From Bacteroidales bacterium (GTDB lineage Bacteria; Bacteroidota; Bacteroidia; Bacteroidales; P3), in the NCBI GenBank assembly GCA_017960475.1, contig JAGCZH010000008.1, positions 1-64,000 of the forward strand: 64,000 nt of DNA, written 5' to 3'. Below, piece after piece: positions 27,355 to 36,386 of the stretch (position 1 is the stretch's first letter; every line of letters begins with the position of its first letter). The notes under the pieces were generated by a model. The model was not told the DNA's origin, did no database searches, and was given only the letters and a program-made list of their open reading frames with translations. The position numbers and the translations under genes were made by a program.

Positions 27355-28512
27355 TTATTCGCCGTGGAAGAAATCGCTAATCCATCCCTTGGGCTGGCTT
27401 TTCTGAAGCAAGGTTCCACAGTAACGGCAGAAACGAGCCGCCTCGTCGGTCTCAGAATGGCCGCAACGAGGGCATACACGTAATTCTGCCGAATCTGTGT
27501 CGGTGGCGTCAGGCACTGATTCCGTCGTAGCCTGCCTGTCATCATAATCACTAAAATCCTCGGGGATAGGAATGTCGACATCATTGTCACCATTGCGATA
27601 TTCGCGTACCGTTTCTCCAACCACAATACCAGTAGGCACAGCTATGATAGAGTAACCCAGCAACATAACCAACGTGGAGATAAACTGACCCATGGGAGTG
27701 ACAGGTGTAATGTCGCCATAACCCACCGTGGTAATAGTGACAACAGCCCAGTAGATAGCTGTGGGTATGCTTGTCATTGCCGGATTCTTGCCACTTTCAA
27801 ACATGTATATCACAGCACCCAGGATAATAGCAATAATAAACACAAAAAGCATGAAAATCAAAATCTTGGTAATACTGCGACGCATAGCGTTGATAAGGTG
27901 GAAACTCTCTCGCAGGAAGCGTTGCATATTGAATATCCTGAATATACGCAGAGTTCTAAGCACACGAAGCACTGTAAGGGTCTGAGTGGCAGGAATAAGA
28001 AGACTAAGATAGGCTGGGAAAATAGAGAGAAAATCGATTATGCCATAGAACGAGAAAACATATTTCCATGGGCGCTGCAGACAATATATACGCAGATAAT
28101 ATTCAAGTGTGAATGCGATGGTGAAAAACCACTCCAATCCTTTGAGCACCCAACGCAAGTTGGTGTGGACAGCCTCGAAACTGTCAAGAATAATAACCAG
28201 CAGATTGATACCAATAAAGATAAGCAGCCACACGTCGAACTTTTTTCCCGCCGGAGTATCGGCCCTGAAAATTATCCTGTAAATCTCCTTTTTTGTGATA
28301 TTGCGATATTTCTTTGGCAACAACACCTTGAATATCACCCAATGAAGAAAATTGCCAACAGAATGGACTATTCTGCTTGCCGTTTTACGATAGTTGATAC
28401 GTGATAAGAAAGCGTATAGTTTTTTCCCTATCCATATCAACGGATGGCTCACAGCATACCACAAGAGCATGAGCAGCTTGACAAAGATGTTTGGACTTAT
28501 ATTTGGTGACAT
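27355..28512 (-). CDS. Voltage-gated-type potassium channel with C-terminal zinc ribbon
   Basis: A 385-residue ion channel subunit with six transmembrane segments (about 90-300). The S4 helix has regularly spaced arginines (LRVLRTLRIFRIF). The pore has the potassium selectivity signature TTVGYGD, followed by S6. A ~75-residue cytoplasmic N-terminus precedes S1. The acidic C-terminal tail ends in a zinc ribbon with two Cys pairs (CPRCGH and CRYCG). It presumably forms a tetramer in the inner membrane. It lies 38 bp upstream of the TonB-dependent receptor on the same strand. Confidence 0.92.
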   Translation of the reverse strand: MSPNISPNIFVKLLMLLWYAVSHPLIWIGKKLYAFLSRINYRKTASRIVHSVGNFLHWVIFKVLLPKKYRNITKKEIYRIIFRADTPAGKKFDVWLLIFIGINLLVIILDSFEAVHTNLRWVLKGLEWFFTIAFTLEYYLRIYCLQRPWKYVFSFYGIIDFLSIFPAYLSLLIPATQTLTVLRVLRTLRIFRIFNMQRFLRESFHLINAMRRSITKILIFMLFVFIIAIILGAVIYMFESGKNPAMTSIPTAIYWAVVTITTVGYGDITPVTPMGQFISTLVMLLGYSIIAVPTGIVVGETVREYRNGDNDVDIPIPEDFSDYDDRQATTESVPDATDTDSAELRVCPRCGHSETDEAARFCRYCGTLLQKSQPKGWISDFFHGE

Positions 28513-28584
28513 TTTTTGCAGATAGCTTATTATGGGTTGAAAAGGGTTGAAAAGTTTGAAAGGTTAAAAGGCAGATAAATCGAA

Positions 28585-29826
28585 TTACACACTACAGGTC
28601 TTATATAGAAGCGCCGACTGGTTCTCTGTTCGGAACATGTTTGAGGCCACACGATGGATGTCGTCTTCCGTCACTTGGCGGTATAGTTTCGGCTCGATGT
28701 TTATCCAATCAATATTGCCGAGCCATTCATAGTAGCATAGCAATTGGGCGCGGTCCAACGCTTTGTAATATCCATACACAAAGGTAGACTCAAAACGGTT
28801 CTGGACCTTTTCAAGCTCTCCCTGATACAAAGGCTCCGAAGCAAGCGACACCAATTCCTTCTGCACCGCAGCCATGGCGTCATCAAAAGCAACGCCATCA
28901 CATAGTTTACCGGCGACGAGGAAGAGGCCCGGATCGACATCGCCCGTAATAAAGGCATCAATTTCCGTAAAGAGACCTTTCCCTTTGACCAACCTGTTGT
29001 ATAAACGCGAGGATCGGCCATTGGAGAGAATATCGCTAATCAAGTCCGCGGCCCTCAAATCGGGATTCAAACGTTCTGGTGCATGGTAAGCAAGATAGAG
29101 AGCGTCGGAGGGGACCTCACGACTCACTGTGAGCGAACGTGATTCTGTTTGGCATGGTTCAACGGGCAGGTTACGTTGCGGCCTACCGCCAGCAGGTATG
29201 TTTCCATAGTGTTTCTCGGCAAGACGGAGCACCTCATCGCTTTTGACATTTCCGACAACGGCGACAATGGCATTGTCGGGACAATAGTAACGGCTATAGA
29301 ACGCCGCGACATCGTCAAGTGTGGCCTCCTGTACATGGGCGATGTCAGCGCCGATAGTGCACCAGCGATAAGGATGGACATGATAGCACAGCGGACGAAG
29401 CAATAGCCACATGTCACCGTAAGGACGATTAAGGTAGCGGTAATTGTATTCCTCGGTGACCACCGACTGCTGAACGGCAAGGCTACGAGGCGACAAGTCA
29501 AGATTGCACATACGGTCACTCTCTAGTCGGAATGCCGTTTCCAGGAAACGAGCAGGAACAGTGAGGTGGTACTGGGTGAAATCGTTGTTGGTGCTAGCAT
29601 TGGAGTCTCCACCTATTTCGGTGACGACCTTATCGTAGTCCGGAACACTGGTCGTGCCGCCAAACATCAGATGTTCAAAAAGATGGGCGAAGCCTGTGCG
29701 CGACGGATTCTCATCGCGTGCACCGACACCAAACAAAGTATTTACTGACACCAATGGCGTCGATGAATCCTCAACGACCAATAGAGTCAGCCCATTATCA
29801 AGAATATACTTTTTGTATTCAACCAT
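28585..29826 (-). CDS. M16 family zinc metallopeptidase
   Basis: A 413-residue protein with the inverted zinc motif HLFEH (H48, E51, H52) and the downstream acidic ligand region VTEEYNYR (E124/E125). The N-terminal (1-200) and C-terminal (about 200-410) halves fit the two-domain M16B architecture that pairs with itself or a partner. No signal peptide is seen from ATG 29826; a TTG seven codons upstream would add residues without a family match. Small-peptide degradation is inferred. It begins the leftward run that includes the channel and TonB receptor genes. Confidence 0.93.
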   Translation of the reverse strand: MVEYKKYILDNGLTLLVVEDSSTPLVSVNTLFGVGARDENPSRTGFAHLFEHLMFGGTTSVPDYDKVVTEIGGDSNASTNNDFTQYHLTVPARFLETAFRLESDRMCNLDLSPRSLAVQQSVVTEEYNYRYLNRPYGDMWLLLRPLCYHVHPYRWCTIGADIAHVQEATLDDVAAFYSRYYCPDNAIVAVVGNVKSDEVLRLAEKHYGNIPAGGRPQRNLPVEPCQTESRSLTVSREVPSDALYLAYHAPERLNPDLRAADLISDILSNGRSSRLYNRLVKGKGLFTEIDAFITGDVDPGLFLVAGKLCDGVAFDDAMAAVQKELVSLASEPLYQGELEKVQNRFESTFVYGYYKALDRAQLLCYYEWLGNIDWINIEPKLYRQVTEDDIHRVASNMFRTENQSALLYKTCSV

Positions 29827-30105
29827 TAATCTACCGATAAAAAACAATCGTCATGAATCTGCATTGAAAATCAAACAAAAATGATTTTCAAAAGCAAAAC
29901 CATGCTATATTTTTTACAATGATAACGACATTAATAAAAAAAAATTTTACATGCTTGTAAAAGAAAAAAGCGAATAATTGTACTAATACAATAAGAACCG
30001 CAGAAAAATCTTGCGGCGGTGTTTTTATTATATAGCAGTTACACACAACTATCCATCTGATTATCTAATATTTCAATCAAAATAACTAAATTATTTCCCA
30101 ACACA

Positions 30106-32790
30106 ATGAAGATTCGGAACATAACTTTTTTCATCATCGCGACCCTTTTCACATTAGCTCTTAACGCACAGCCCGGCCGTCCTGGAGGTGGTCCTGGTGG
30201 TTTCCCTGGTAGTCCCGGAGGTTTCCCTGGTGGTCCAAGAGGAGACAAGCAGATGCAACAAACCGGACAGAAAAGCTCGACAGTAAAGCAGAAAAAGAAA
30301 GTCAAAGAAGGCTCCACATTCAAAATTGTCGGCTCCCTTGTCGACAGTGCCAAGAACGAGCCCATGATGTATGTCAACCTGGCCCTGCTTGAGAAAGAGG
30401 ACAGCACCTTTGTGAAAGGAGCGCGAAGCGATGCAAAAGGCTACTTCGAAGTTCTTCAAGTGCCTGCAGGAGAATATCTGTTACGCATCAGCTATGTGGG
30501 CTACCCAACCCGATTCATACCCGTCAGTGTAACCAACAACACTGCCTTGGGCGTCATCAATATGAAACAGGGGGCCGAAACCCTTAAAACAGTGAAAATC
30601 ACCGCAGCAAGACCACTTTACGCCATGGACGGCGAGAAAATGATCTACAATGTTGCCGACGACCCAACCATCCAGACGGGTACTACCGAGGACGCACTCC
30701 AAAACGCACCAGGTGTGGAGGTCGACGTTGAGGGCAATATCACCCTACGCGGCGTTAGCAGCGTCGAGATATGGGTCAACGACAAGCCGTCAAAGCTCAC
30801 CGAGGAAAACCTGAAGACTTACCTTCAGACACTGCCGGCCAATGCGTTGGACCGCATCGAGACCATCACCAACCCCTCGGCGAAATATGCAACCGACGCC
30901 GAAGCCGTGATAAACATTATCACATCGGCGCATATCAAGAAGAACCACTTCATCAGTTTTGGCGTCAACGCCGCAACGCAGCCTAACATCAGCCCTTGGG
31001 CAAGCTACACATGGGCAAACGAGAAGCTCAGCATCAACCTCTTCACCAGCTTCCGTTACAACACCAGTGATAACGACTCGTGGAGCTGGAGCCTTACCCG
31101 CCAGAAAAACCCTCTCTACCCAGACAACCTCGATTCTCTGCAGGATGTTATGTATGAGAAGGACAGCTCATGGAGCAACTCACGCAACTACGGTGGCATG
31201 CTGGGCGTCCATATCGACTACGAGATAGACAGCATGACCGACGTAGGAGTATGGGGCAACTTCCACCTCAACGGTTCCAGTTCCGAAAGCTCACGCTGGC
31301 ACAACCGCGAGGTGTACCTCCCAACACCTAGCATCTACCAGTACGACATGTCAAACGATGCCTCCTCAACAAGCCTCTTCGGCATGTTCGGCGGCACCTA
31401 CAGCAAAAAGTTCGACCGTGAAGGGCACAATATGCGCATCTTCCTCTTCGGATCCACCAACAACAACAGCAGCGAGACCATATACAGCCGTCTCTACAAT
31501 CAGACCGACAACACAGGCAGCGACACCAACACTTTCAAATACTACGATAACTTCAGCCGCGGCACCGATGTCAGCGTCCGCGCCCGCTACAACCGTCCCT
31601 ATAGCAAAGACGGCGAGATGAGCTACGGCCTCAACTTCGGCACCGACAACAGTTATCGCGACTATCGCCCCTACTTGCTCGACACCACCTACGAGGACGG
31701 TGTTACCGTTCTCGACGCTTCGCTCTACGATGCTCTGCGCCGCTACACCTTCGAAGACCATGAGAATGAGATCGGCGCCGACGTTGAATGGACACACCGC
31801 TGGGGCGGATTCACACTCCAGCTGGGCATGGGTGCCAACCTAAGCCATAATCATTTCTCATTCACCGAGACCGATACCCCTGACGACTACGAGAAAACAT
31901 TCATCACCTACAACCCCTCCATCCACCTCAGCTACCGCACCGAGAAGATGCACAACTACAAACTCAACTACTCGCTTCGTATGCGCAACCCTAGTGGAAA
32001 CCAGCTCACCACCCACCGCACATATACCGAGGACAACTACAGCACCGGTAACCGCGACCTGACCCAGAGCTTCACCCACAACACCGAAGCCGGATGGACC
32101 AAGTTTTTCATGTGGGGCAGCCTCGGACTGGAAGGCTATGGACGTCTGTCCACTGGCGAGATCGACAACCTCACCGATGTCACCGACGCCATCGACCCAT
32201 ACATCGGCCGCATCATCCAGTACTCTACACCATATAACATCGGCTCTTCATGGCGCTATGGCGTATCGGCCAATGCAACCTACCGCCCTAGCGGATTCTT
32301 CAACATGCGCCTCTATGCTAACCTCTACGACTATGGCTACTCGATGCAGTACGACAAACTGGGGCAAGAGGCATATACCGACAGCAAATGGAGCTACAGC
32401 ATCCGTCTCAACATGTGGACCAAAGTTTGGAGCAAATACTCCATCCACGCTTCAGCCAACTACAGCTCTCCCACCCTCGGTCTGATGAGCACACGCAGTG
32501 CACGCTACTGGGTCAATATGGGCGTACGCGCCGACTTCTTCAACCGTAAGATGAGCGCCTTCATAAACATCCAGGACATCTTCAACTGGGGCAAGAACAT
32601 CGGCAACACCTCATCGAACACCAATCCCTACAACCTAAGCGAGAGCAAGAGCCGCACCCTCAACAGCCGCTATATCAGCGCCGGCATCACCTTCCGCTTC
32701 GGCAGGATGGAACTTGAGAAGAATTCCCAGAGCGGCAGCGAAGCTGATGGCACCTCGTCGACCAGTAGCTCTTCGACAATCACCGAATAG
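30106..32790 (+). CDS. Outer membrane beta-barrel protein (TonB-receptor-like) with Gly/Pro-rich N-terminus
   Basis: An 894-residue protein with a signal peptide (1-22, ending LNAQ). A mature N-terminal stretch of about 25 residues is almost only Gly, Pro and Phe/Arg (GRPGGGPGGFPGSPGGFPGG). A Lys-rich segment and a carboxypeptidase-regulatory-like domain (about 75-165, FKIVGSLVDSAKNEPMMYV) follow. The plug-like region includes ALQNAPGVEVDVEGNITLRGV. A long barrel follows, ending ITFRFG, and then a Ser/Thr-rich tail of about 30 residues. It fits the outer-membrane beta-barrel family seen as SusC-like orphans in Bacteroidales. Codon choice is strongly skewed to C-ending codons, hinting at high expression. 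No SusD partner is present. Confidence 0.88.
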   Translation: MKIRNITFFIIATLFTLALNAQPGRPGGGPGGFPGSPGGFPGGPRGDKQMQQTGQKSSTVKQKKKVKEGSTFKIVGSLVDSAKNEPMMYVNLALLEKEDSTFVKGARSDAKGYFEVLQVPAGEYLLRISYVGYPTRFIPVSVTNNTALGVINMKQGAETLKTVKITAARPLYAMDGEKMIYNVADDPTIQTGTTEDALQNAPGVEVDVEGNITLRGVSSVEIWVNDKPSKLTEENLKTYLQTLPANALDRIETITNPSAKYATDAEAVINIITSAHIKKNHFISFGVNAATQPNISPWASYTWANEKLSINLFTSFRYNTSDNDSWSWSLTRQKNPLYPDNLDSLQDVMYEKDSSWSNSRNYGGMLGVHIDYEIDSMTDVGVWGNFHLNGSSSESSRWHNREVYLPTPSIYQYDMSNDASSTSLFGMFGGTYSKKFDREGHNMRIFLFGSTNNNSSETIYSRLYNQTDNTGSDTNTFKYYDNFSRGTDVSVRARYNRPYSKDGEMSYGLNFGTDNSYRDYRPYLLDTTYEDGVTVLDASLYDALRRYTFEDHENEIGADVEWTHRWGGFTLQLGMGANLSHNHFSFTETDTPDDYEKTFITYNPSIHLSYRTEKMHNYKLNYSLRMRNPSGNQLTTHRTYTEDNYSTGNRDLTQSFTHNTEAGWTKFFMWGSLGLEGYGRLSTGEIDNLTDVTDAIDPYIGRIIQYSTPYNIGSSWRYGVSANATYRPSGFFNMRLYANLYDYGYSMQYDKLGQEAYTDSKWSYSIRLNMWTKVWSKYSIHASANYSSPTLGLMSTRSARYWVNMGVRADFFNRKMSAFINIQDIFNWGKNIGNTSSNTNPYNLSESKSRTLNSRYISAGITFRFGRMELEKNSQSGSEADGTSSTSSSSTITE

Positions 32791-33092
32791 AAAAAAACAT
32801 AAAACAATCGGAAGTAATAAAAGGAAGTTAATCTTCGATGGAAGTTAAATAGGAAGTTATGCGCTGCGCGCAGGACAATACATTTTCATTTGTCCACTTT
32901 TACTCCCTCTTTAACTTCCATTTTAACTTCAGAATAATTGTACATTTTTTACAATCCCTTAGCAAAACAAAAAGAGGGCTGAAAACACATTTATCCAACA
33001 CTGAAAAGCGATATTATGGTTCCCATATATCGCTTTTCTTCATTATAGAAATCTCACACTGACAGCAAAATAACAAAAAGAATAAAAAAAAT
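32791..33092. other. Non-coding region with nested palindromes
   Basis: No convincing gene. It holds GGAAGTTA words at 32823, 32840 and 32852 and inverse copies TAACTTCC/TAACTTC at 32912-32930. Together they give a perfect 12-bp inverted repeat (ATGGAAGTTAAA 32838-32849 with 32910-32921). Inside lies a smaller GGACAA/TTGTCC pair around 32872-32894 and the GC-rich TGCGCTGCGCGCA. The rest is AT-rich. Confidence 0.7.
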
Positions 33093-33123
33093 TTTGCTGA
33101 AATGGAAAAAGTATGTACTTTTG
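33093..33123 (+). promoter_or_regulatory. tRNA-Gln promoter
   Basis: TTTG (33093-33096), 19 bp, TACTTTTG (33116-33123): full consensus, 89 bp before the tRNA. Confidence 0.8.
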
Positions 33124-33211
33124 CAGCCGATTTCGAGAGAAAAAGAAAGTGCAATTCGAAGTTCAGAATTCAGCATTCTGAATTCAAAATTCATAATTCG
33201 AAATTGATAAT

Positions 33212-33282
33212 GTCCTATGGTGTAACGGTAGCACATCTGACTCTGGATCAGCTTGTCTAGGTTCGAATCCTGGTAGGACAAC
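33212..33282 (+). tRNA. tRNA-Gln (CTG)
   Basis: A 71-nt cloverleaf with perfect acceptor stem TGTCCTA/TAGGACA, anticodon loop CTCTGGA (anticodon CTG) and T arm CTAGG-TTCGAAT-CCTGG, discriminator A. CCA is encoded at 33283-33285, unlike the other tRNAs in this window. The outermost anticodon-stem pair is a T-C mismatch. Confidence 0.94.
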
Positions 33283-33286
33283 CAGA

Positions 33287-33314
33287 AGCCCTGATTATCA
33301 GGGCTTTTTTTTGT
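33287..33314 (+). terminator. tRNA-Gln terminator
   Basis: Perfect 9-bp stem AAGCCCTGA/TCAGGGCTT (33287-33295, 33299-33307) followed by a run of T. Confidence 0.9.
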
Positions 33315-33425
33315 AATCATTTTGCAACTTATTTTACTAAAGAACAATATGATTATTAAAAACTTATCCATTATTTTTACTTTCAAGACTCTCTCGTTTT
33401 GCATCTGAATATATTTTACCAATGG

Positions 33426-33503
33426 TATAGTATATCATACTATATTATTATCACATACAAAAAGAAGGTTCATATTCCCAATGGAATTTGAACCTTCTTT
33501 TTT
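33426..33503. terminator. Orphan strong terminator preceded by a palindrome
   Basis: A palindrome TATAGTAT-ATC-ATACTATA (33426-33444) is followed by a perfect 14-bp stem (AAAAAGAAGGTTCA 33459-33472 with 33489-33502) and T residues. A-run and T-run flank both sides, so it can act in either direction. No gene ends nearby: tRNA-Gln already has its own terminator 150 bp upstream, and ogt ends 550 bp away on the other strand. Confidence 0.8.
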
Positions 33504-34049
33504 GCAAATATTAAATATAATCACTCTTCATGTAAGATTTGACCCAAATTTTGCGTCTTTTATTATAAGATGTCTTCTTGTGCACTTCTTCTGTGCAATC
33601 ATCTTATTGTTAATTATAAGCATAAATAATCAATATATGATTATTTATGCATTTCAAATGCAAAATACAACTTTCTCCTCATTCCACAACATCACCTATT
33701 GATTATATTTTTACATAACTGATATGCAGTAAATTATCATTTTAAAAATATTGTTAGTAGAAACTCATTTTCCCCACTCGTACAAAATATTTTGAACATT
33801 TACACACAACAAAATAAGAAGAAAAGAATTTATTATTTTCCAAAGACAATGAATTTTACCACCCTTGCAAATATTTTGCAATGTAGGACTTCATATCGGT
33901 GACATTTTCCCGCACACAATTGTTAAAAAAAAAACAAATCATCACACCTCAGTTACCTTGTTCCCAAAATTGTGGTTATTATGTAAAGTTATGGTTTACA
34001 GTTTAATGTTTAAAGATTTATTTAAAATGACAATCAATGTATTATCCTG
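33504..34049. other. AT-rich non-coding region
   Basis: About 550 bp, strongly AT-rich. Short reading frames here lack recognisable domains or start context. No tRNA, repeat or clear promoter was found by eye. It may be the site of an RNA gene connected with the terminator at 33459. Confidence 0.5.
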
Positions 34050-34505
34050 TCATTCCTCCATCCTGTTTCCGCTTTGCCGCTCTAATTCCAACAGGCGGCG
34101 TTTCACATCAACACCATAGGCATAGCCTCCTATGCCGGTGGCGGCAACAACACGATGACAGGGTATGATGATGGCTACTGGATTGCGCCCTACCGCTTGA
34201 CCGACCGCCTGCGCCGAGCGACAGCCGACACGACGGGCCAGTTCACCATAGGTAATGGTTTGCCCATAAGGTACTTCCATCAGCGAACGCCACACTTTCT
34301 CCTGGAAGTGTGTACCATGCACGGCAAGCTGTGGCAAAAAGTCGGGCTCGTATCCTCCAAAGTACAAATCCAGCCAACGGACAACCTCACAATCATTGAG
34401 AGACTGGCTTGCTGAAGCCGACAGGACAGATGGAAACCGCAACGCACAAAGCCTATCGCAATCGAAGGCGAGCTCGAGAGTGCCGATAGGTGAACAGTAT
34501 ATCAT
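34050..34505 (-). CDS. ogt: Methylated-DNA-protein-cysteine methyltransferase
   Basis: Suicide DNA repair protein that transfers the alkyl group of O6-alkylguanine to its own cysteine. The active site is IIPCHRVV with C116. The DNA-binding helix region VPYGQTITYGELARRVG and the GGYAYGVDVKRRLLELE tail are typical. At 151 residues it has the short form of the N-terminal domain. ATG 34505; it is the last gene of a leftward group after the C69 dipeptidase. Confidence 0.96.
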   Translation of the reverse strand: MIYCSPIGTLELAFDCDRLCALRFPSVLSASASQSLNDCEVVRWLDLYFGGYEPDFLPQLAVHGTHFQEKVWRSLMEVPYGQTITYGELARRVGCRSAQAVGQAVGRNPVAIIIPCHRVVAATGIGGYAYGVDVKRRLLELERQSGNRMEE

Positions 34506-34574
34506 CGCTATATTATCACGATTATGGTCTTGGAATAATGTGGCAGGTGGCGGCTATTGATTGTCCAGGAAAAA

Positions 34575-36314
34575 CTATCTTTCCCTGCGGTCAATTACCT
34601 TCTTAAGGCGATAGCGGTCGCCTGTGGCGGCGGGTATGGCGTCGATGAAAGGCTGGCTGTAGCCGGGTGTGTCGTAGCCCCAACGCAGGAAGTTGCCCTG
34701 ATTGTCGACACGCTTGACGACCTGGTCGTTGTATTTCACAATCAAGTATTTTGCCAAACGATCCCAACGTTTCATCATGCGGTCGGCATAGTCGATCGAT
34801 TTGCGGTTGAGAAAGCTACGGCGCTCGTCGGGAGTGAGCTTATCGATGGCAGCAAGGACACTGTCTTGATCGGCGATGTAGTATTCCTCGAGTTCACGCT
34901 GAGCCATGCGGAGGTCGCCGATCATCATAGAATAGCGAGGATAGATCATGTTAGCCACCCAGTTGTTCATCCAGAAAGCCGACTCGAAGCTGAACTCGTT
35001 GCGAGGATTGTTCTCCTGACGGAAAGGGTCGGGCACTTGAGTTATGCAGCAATAGAGAGGCACATAAGCCACCATGTCGGCGTCGTCGCAGTTGAACCAA
35101 GTGACGCCGCCGACATCGTCGGGGAGCCACGAGCGCATCTGGCACGTCATGGTGAAGCCACTTTGCTGAGTAGCAATGGGGCGTTCACGGAAGAAGTCGA
35201 CGCTGTCGCTGGATTGGAAATGCATAGGCAACGGCCTGATGGGCATACCCCATGGCCCTGCGGTCATGTCAGCAGTCATATCGAGTGGAGTGCCCTCGAA
35301 ATGGTCGCGCATGTCGCGCTGCACGTCGCTCAACGAGAGAAGATCATCGGGTCTCACCCACAACGGCATGTGGTCGCATTTCTCGAAATCGCCGTTGATA
35401 TAAGGTAAATACTGGTCCATATCGGAGCGATGGTGACGGAAGAAACTCCACACACGGGCATCGGCATAGCGCACATTTTCGAAGTCGATAGGACAGTAGG
35501 CGTCACGGAACGAGAACTCCTCGTCCCTGCCACTGAAAAAGCCCTTCTCGCGGGCAAAAGAGATGACATCCCAAGCGTACACACATTCCACCTGAGGGTT
35601 GTCGACAACAAGCTGTAAGTGTTTGCTGTTTACACTTTTAAATTCTTTCAGCTTTTTGGTTTTCTGTTTGACAATAGAGCCTCCATTCCAACATTCTCCC
35701 TCATGTGGGAAACGGCGTATGCGGCTTAGGTTTGCATGAGCAGATATACAGTCGTCGGGAATGCGCAGCGCAACCCAGACAGCGCCATTACGGCCGGGTC
35801 CTTTGCCCACAATCTCCATAATCCAGGCTTCGTTGGGGTCGCATATGGTGATGCTTTCGCCGCTGCTGTTGTAGCCGTATTTATCAACCAATTCCGCCAT
35901 ACAACGGATGGCTTCGCGTGCCGAGGCGGAACGCTGAAGGGCAAGGCGCATGAGGCTGAAATAATCGAGAAGGCCGTCGTTGTTTTGCAGTTCCAAGCGG
36001 CCGTCGAAGGTGCTTTCGACGATGGTAACCTGATGGTCGTTCATAAAACCGACCACATTGTATGTATATTCCACCTGCTCGACAAAGCGCCCTTCATGGG
36101 ATGGACCCCATCCTCGTATGGCTATTTTCTCCCCCTTCTCGTGACGGCCTGCAGGGGTATAGAAAAGTGATCCCGCAAATCCGAAACCGTCACAATTGTA
36201 GGTACATATCACACTGCCGTCTTTCGACGCCTTCTTGCCGACAATGAGATTGGTGCATGCATAGCCATAGAAGGCGAAGGCCAAAAGAGCGGCAAATATC
36301 ATCAGTTTTCTCAT
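34575..36314 (-). CDS. Secreted C69 family dipeptidase
   Basis: A 579-residue Ntn-hydrolase. The signal peptide ends directly before C20 in ACTNLIVGKKAS, so signal removal or self-processing exposes the N-terminal cysteine nucleophile expected for family C69. Other conserved stretches are NSSGESITICDPNEAWIMEI and SAHANLSRIRRF. It is likely periplasmic and cleaves dipeptides or short peptides. The C-terminal ~100 residues are helical and charged. It lies 69 bp upstream of ogt. Confidence 0.9.
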   Translation of the reverse strand: MRKLMIFAALLAFAFYGYACTNLIVGKKASKDGSVICTYNCDGFGFAGSLFYTPAGRHEKGEKIAIRGWGPSHEGRFVEQVEYTYNVVGFMNDHQVTIVESTFDGRLELQNNDGLLDYFSLMRLALQRSASAREAIRCMAELVDKYGYNSSGESITICDPNEAWIMEIVGKGPGRNGAVWVALRIPDDCISAHANLSRIRRFPHEGECWNGGSIVKQKTKKLKEFKSVNSKHLQLVVDNPQVECVYAWDVISFAREKGFFSGRDEEFSFRDAYCPIDFENVRYADARVWSFFRHHRSDMDQYLPYINGDFEKCDHMPLWVRPDDLLSLSDVQRDMRDHFEGTPLDMTADMTAGPWGMPIRPLPMHFQSSDSVDFFRERPIATQQSGFTMTCQMRSWLPDDVGGVTWFNCDDADMVAYVPLYCCITQVPDPFRQENNPRNEFSFESAFWMNNWVANMIYPRYSMMIGDLRMAQRELEEYYIADQDSVLAAIDKLTPDERRSFLNRKSIDYADRMMKRWDRLAKYLIVKYNDQVVKRVDNQGNFLRWGYDTPGYSQPFIDAIPAATGDRYRLKKVIDRRER

Positions 36315-36386
36315 AGCTGGTAACGTTTAATGTTTTCTCTTGGCTCACAGTTGATAGACTCTAAAACCGCAAGCCTTATGCCCTTG

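Noticed and set aside
33481-33702. 73-residue frame
   Set aside because: Begins inside the orphan terminator hairpin and is AT-driven; no start context or domain.
34557-35408. 283-residue plus-strand frame
   Set aside because: Shadow of the C69 dipeptidase.
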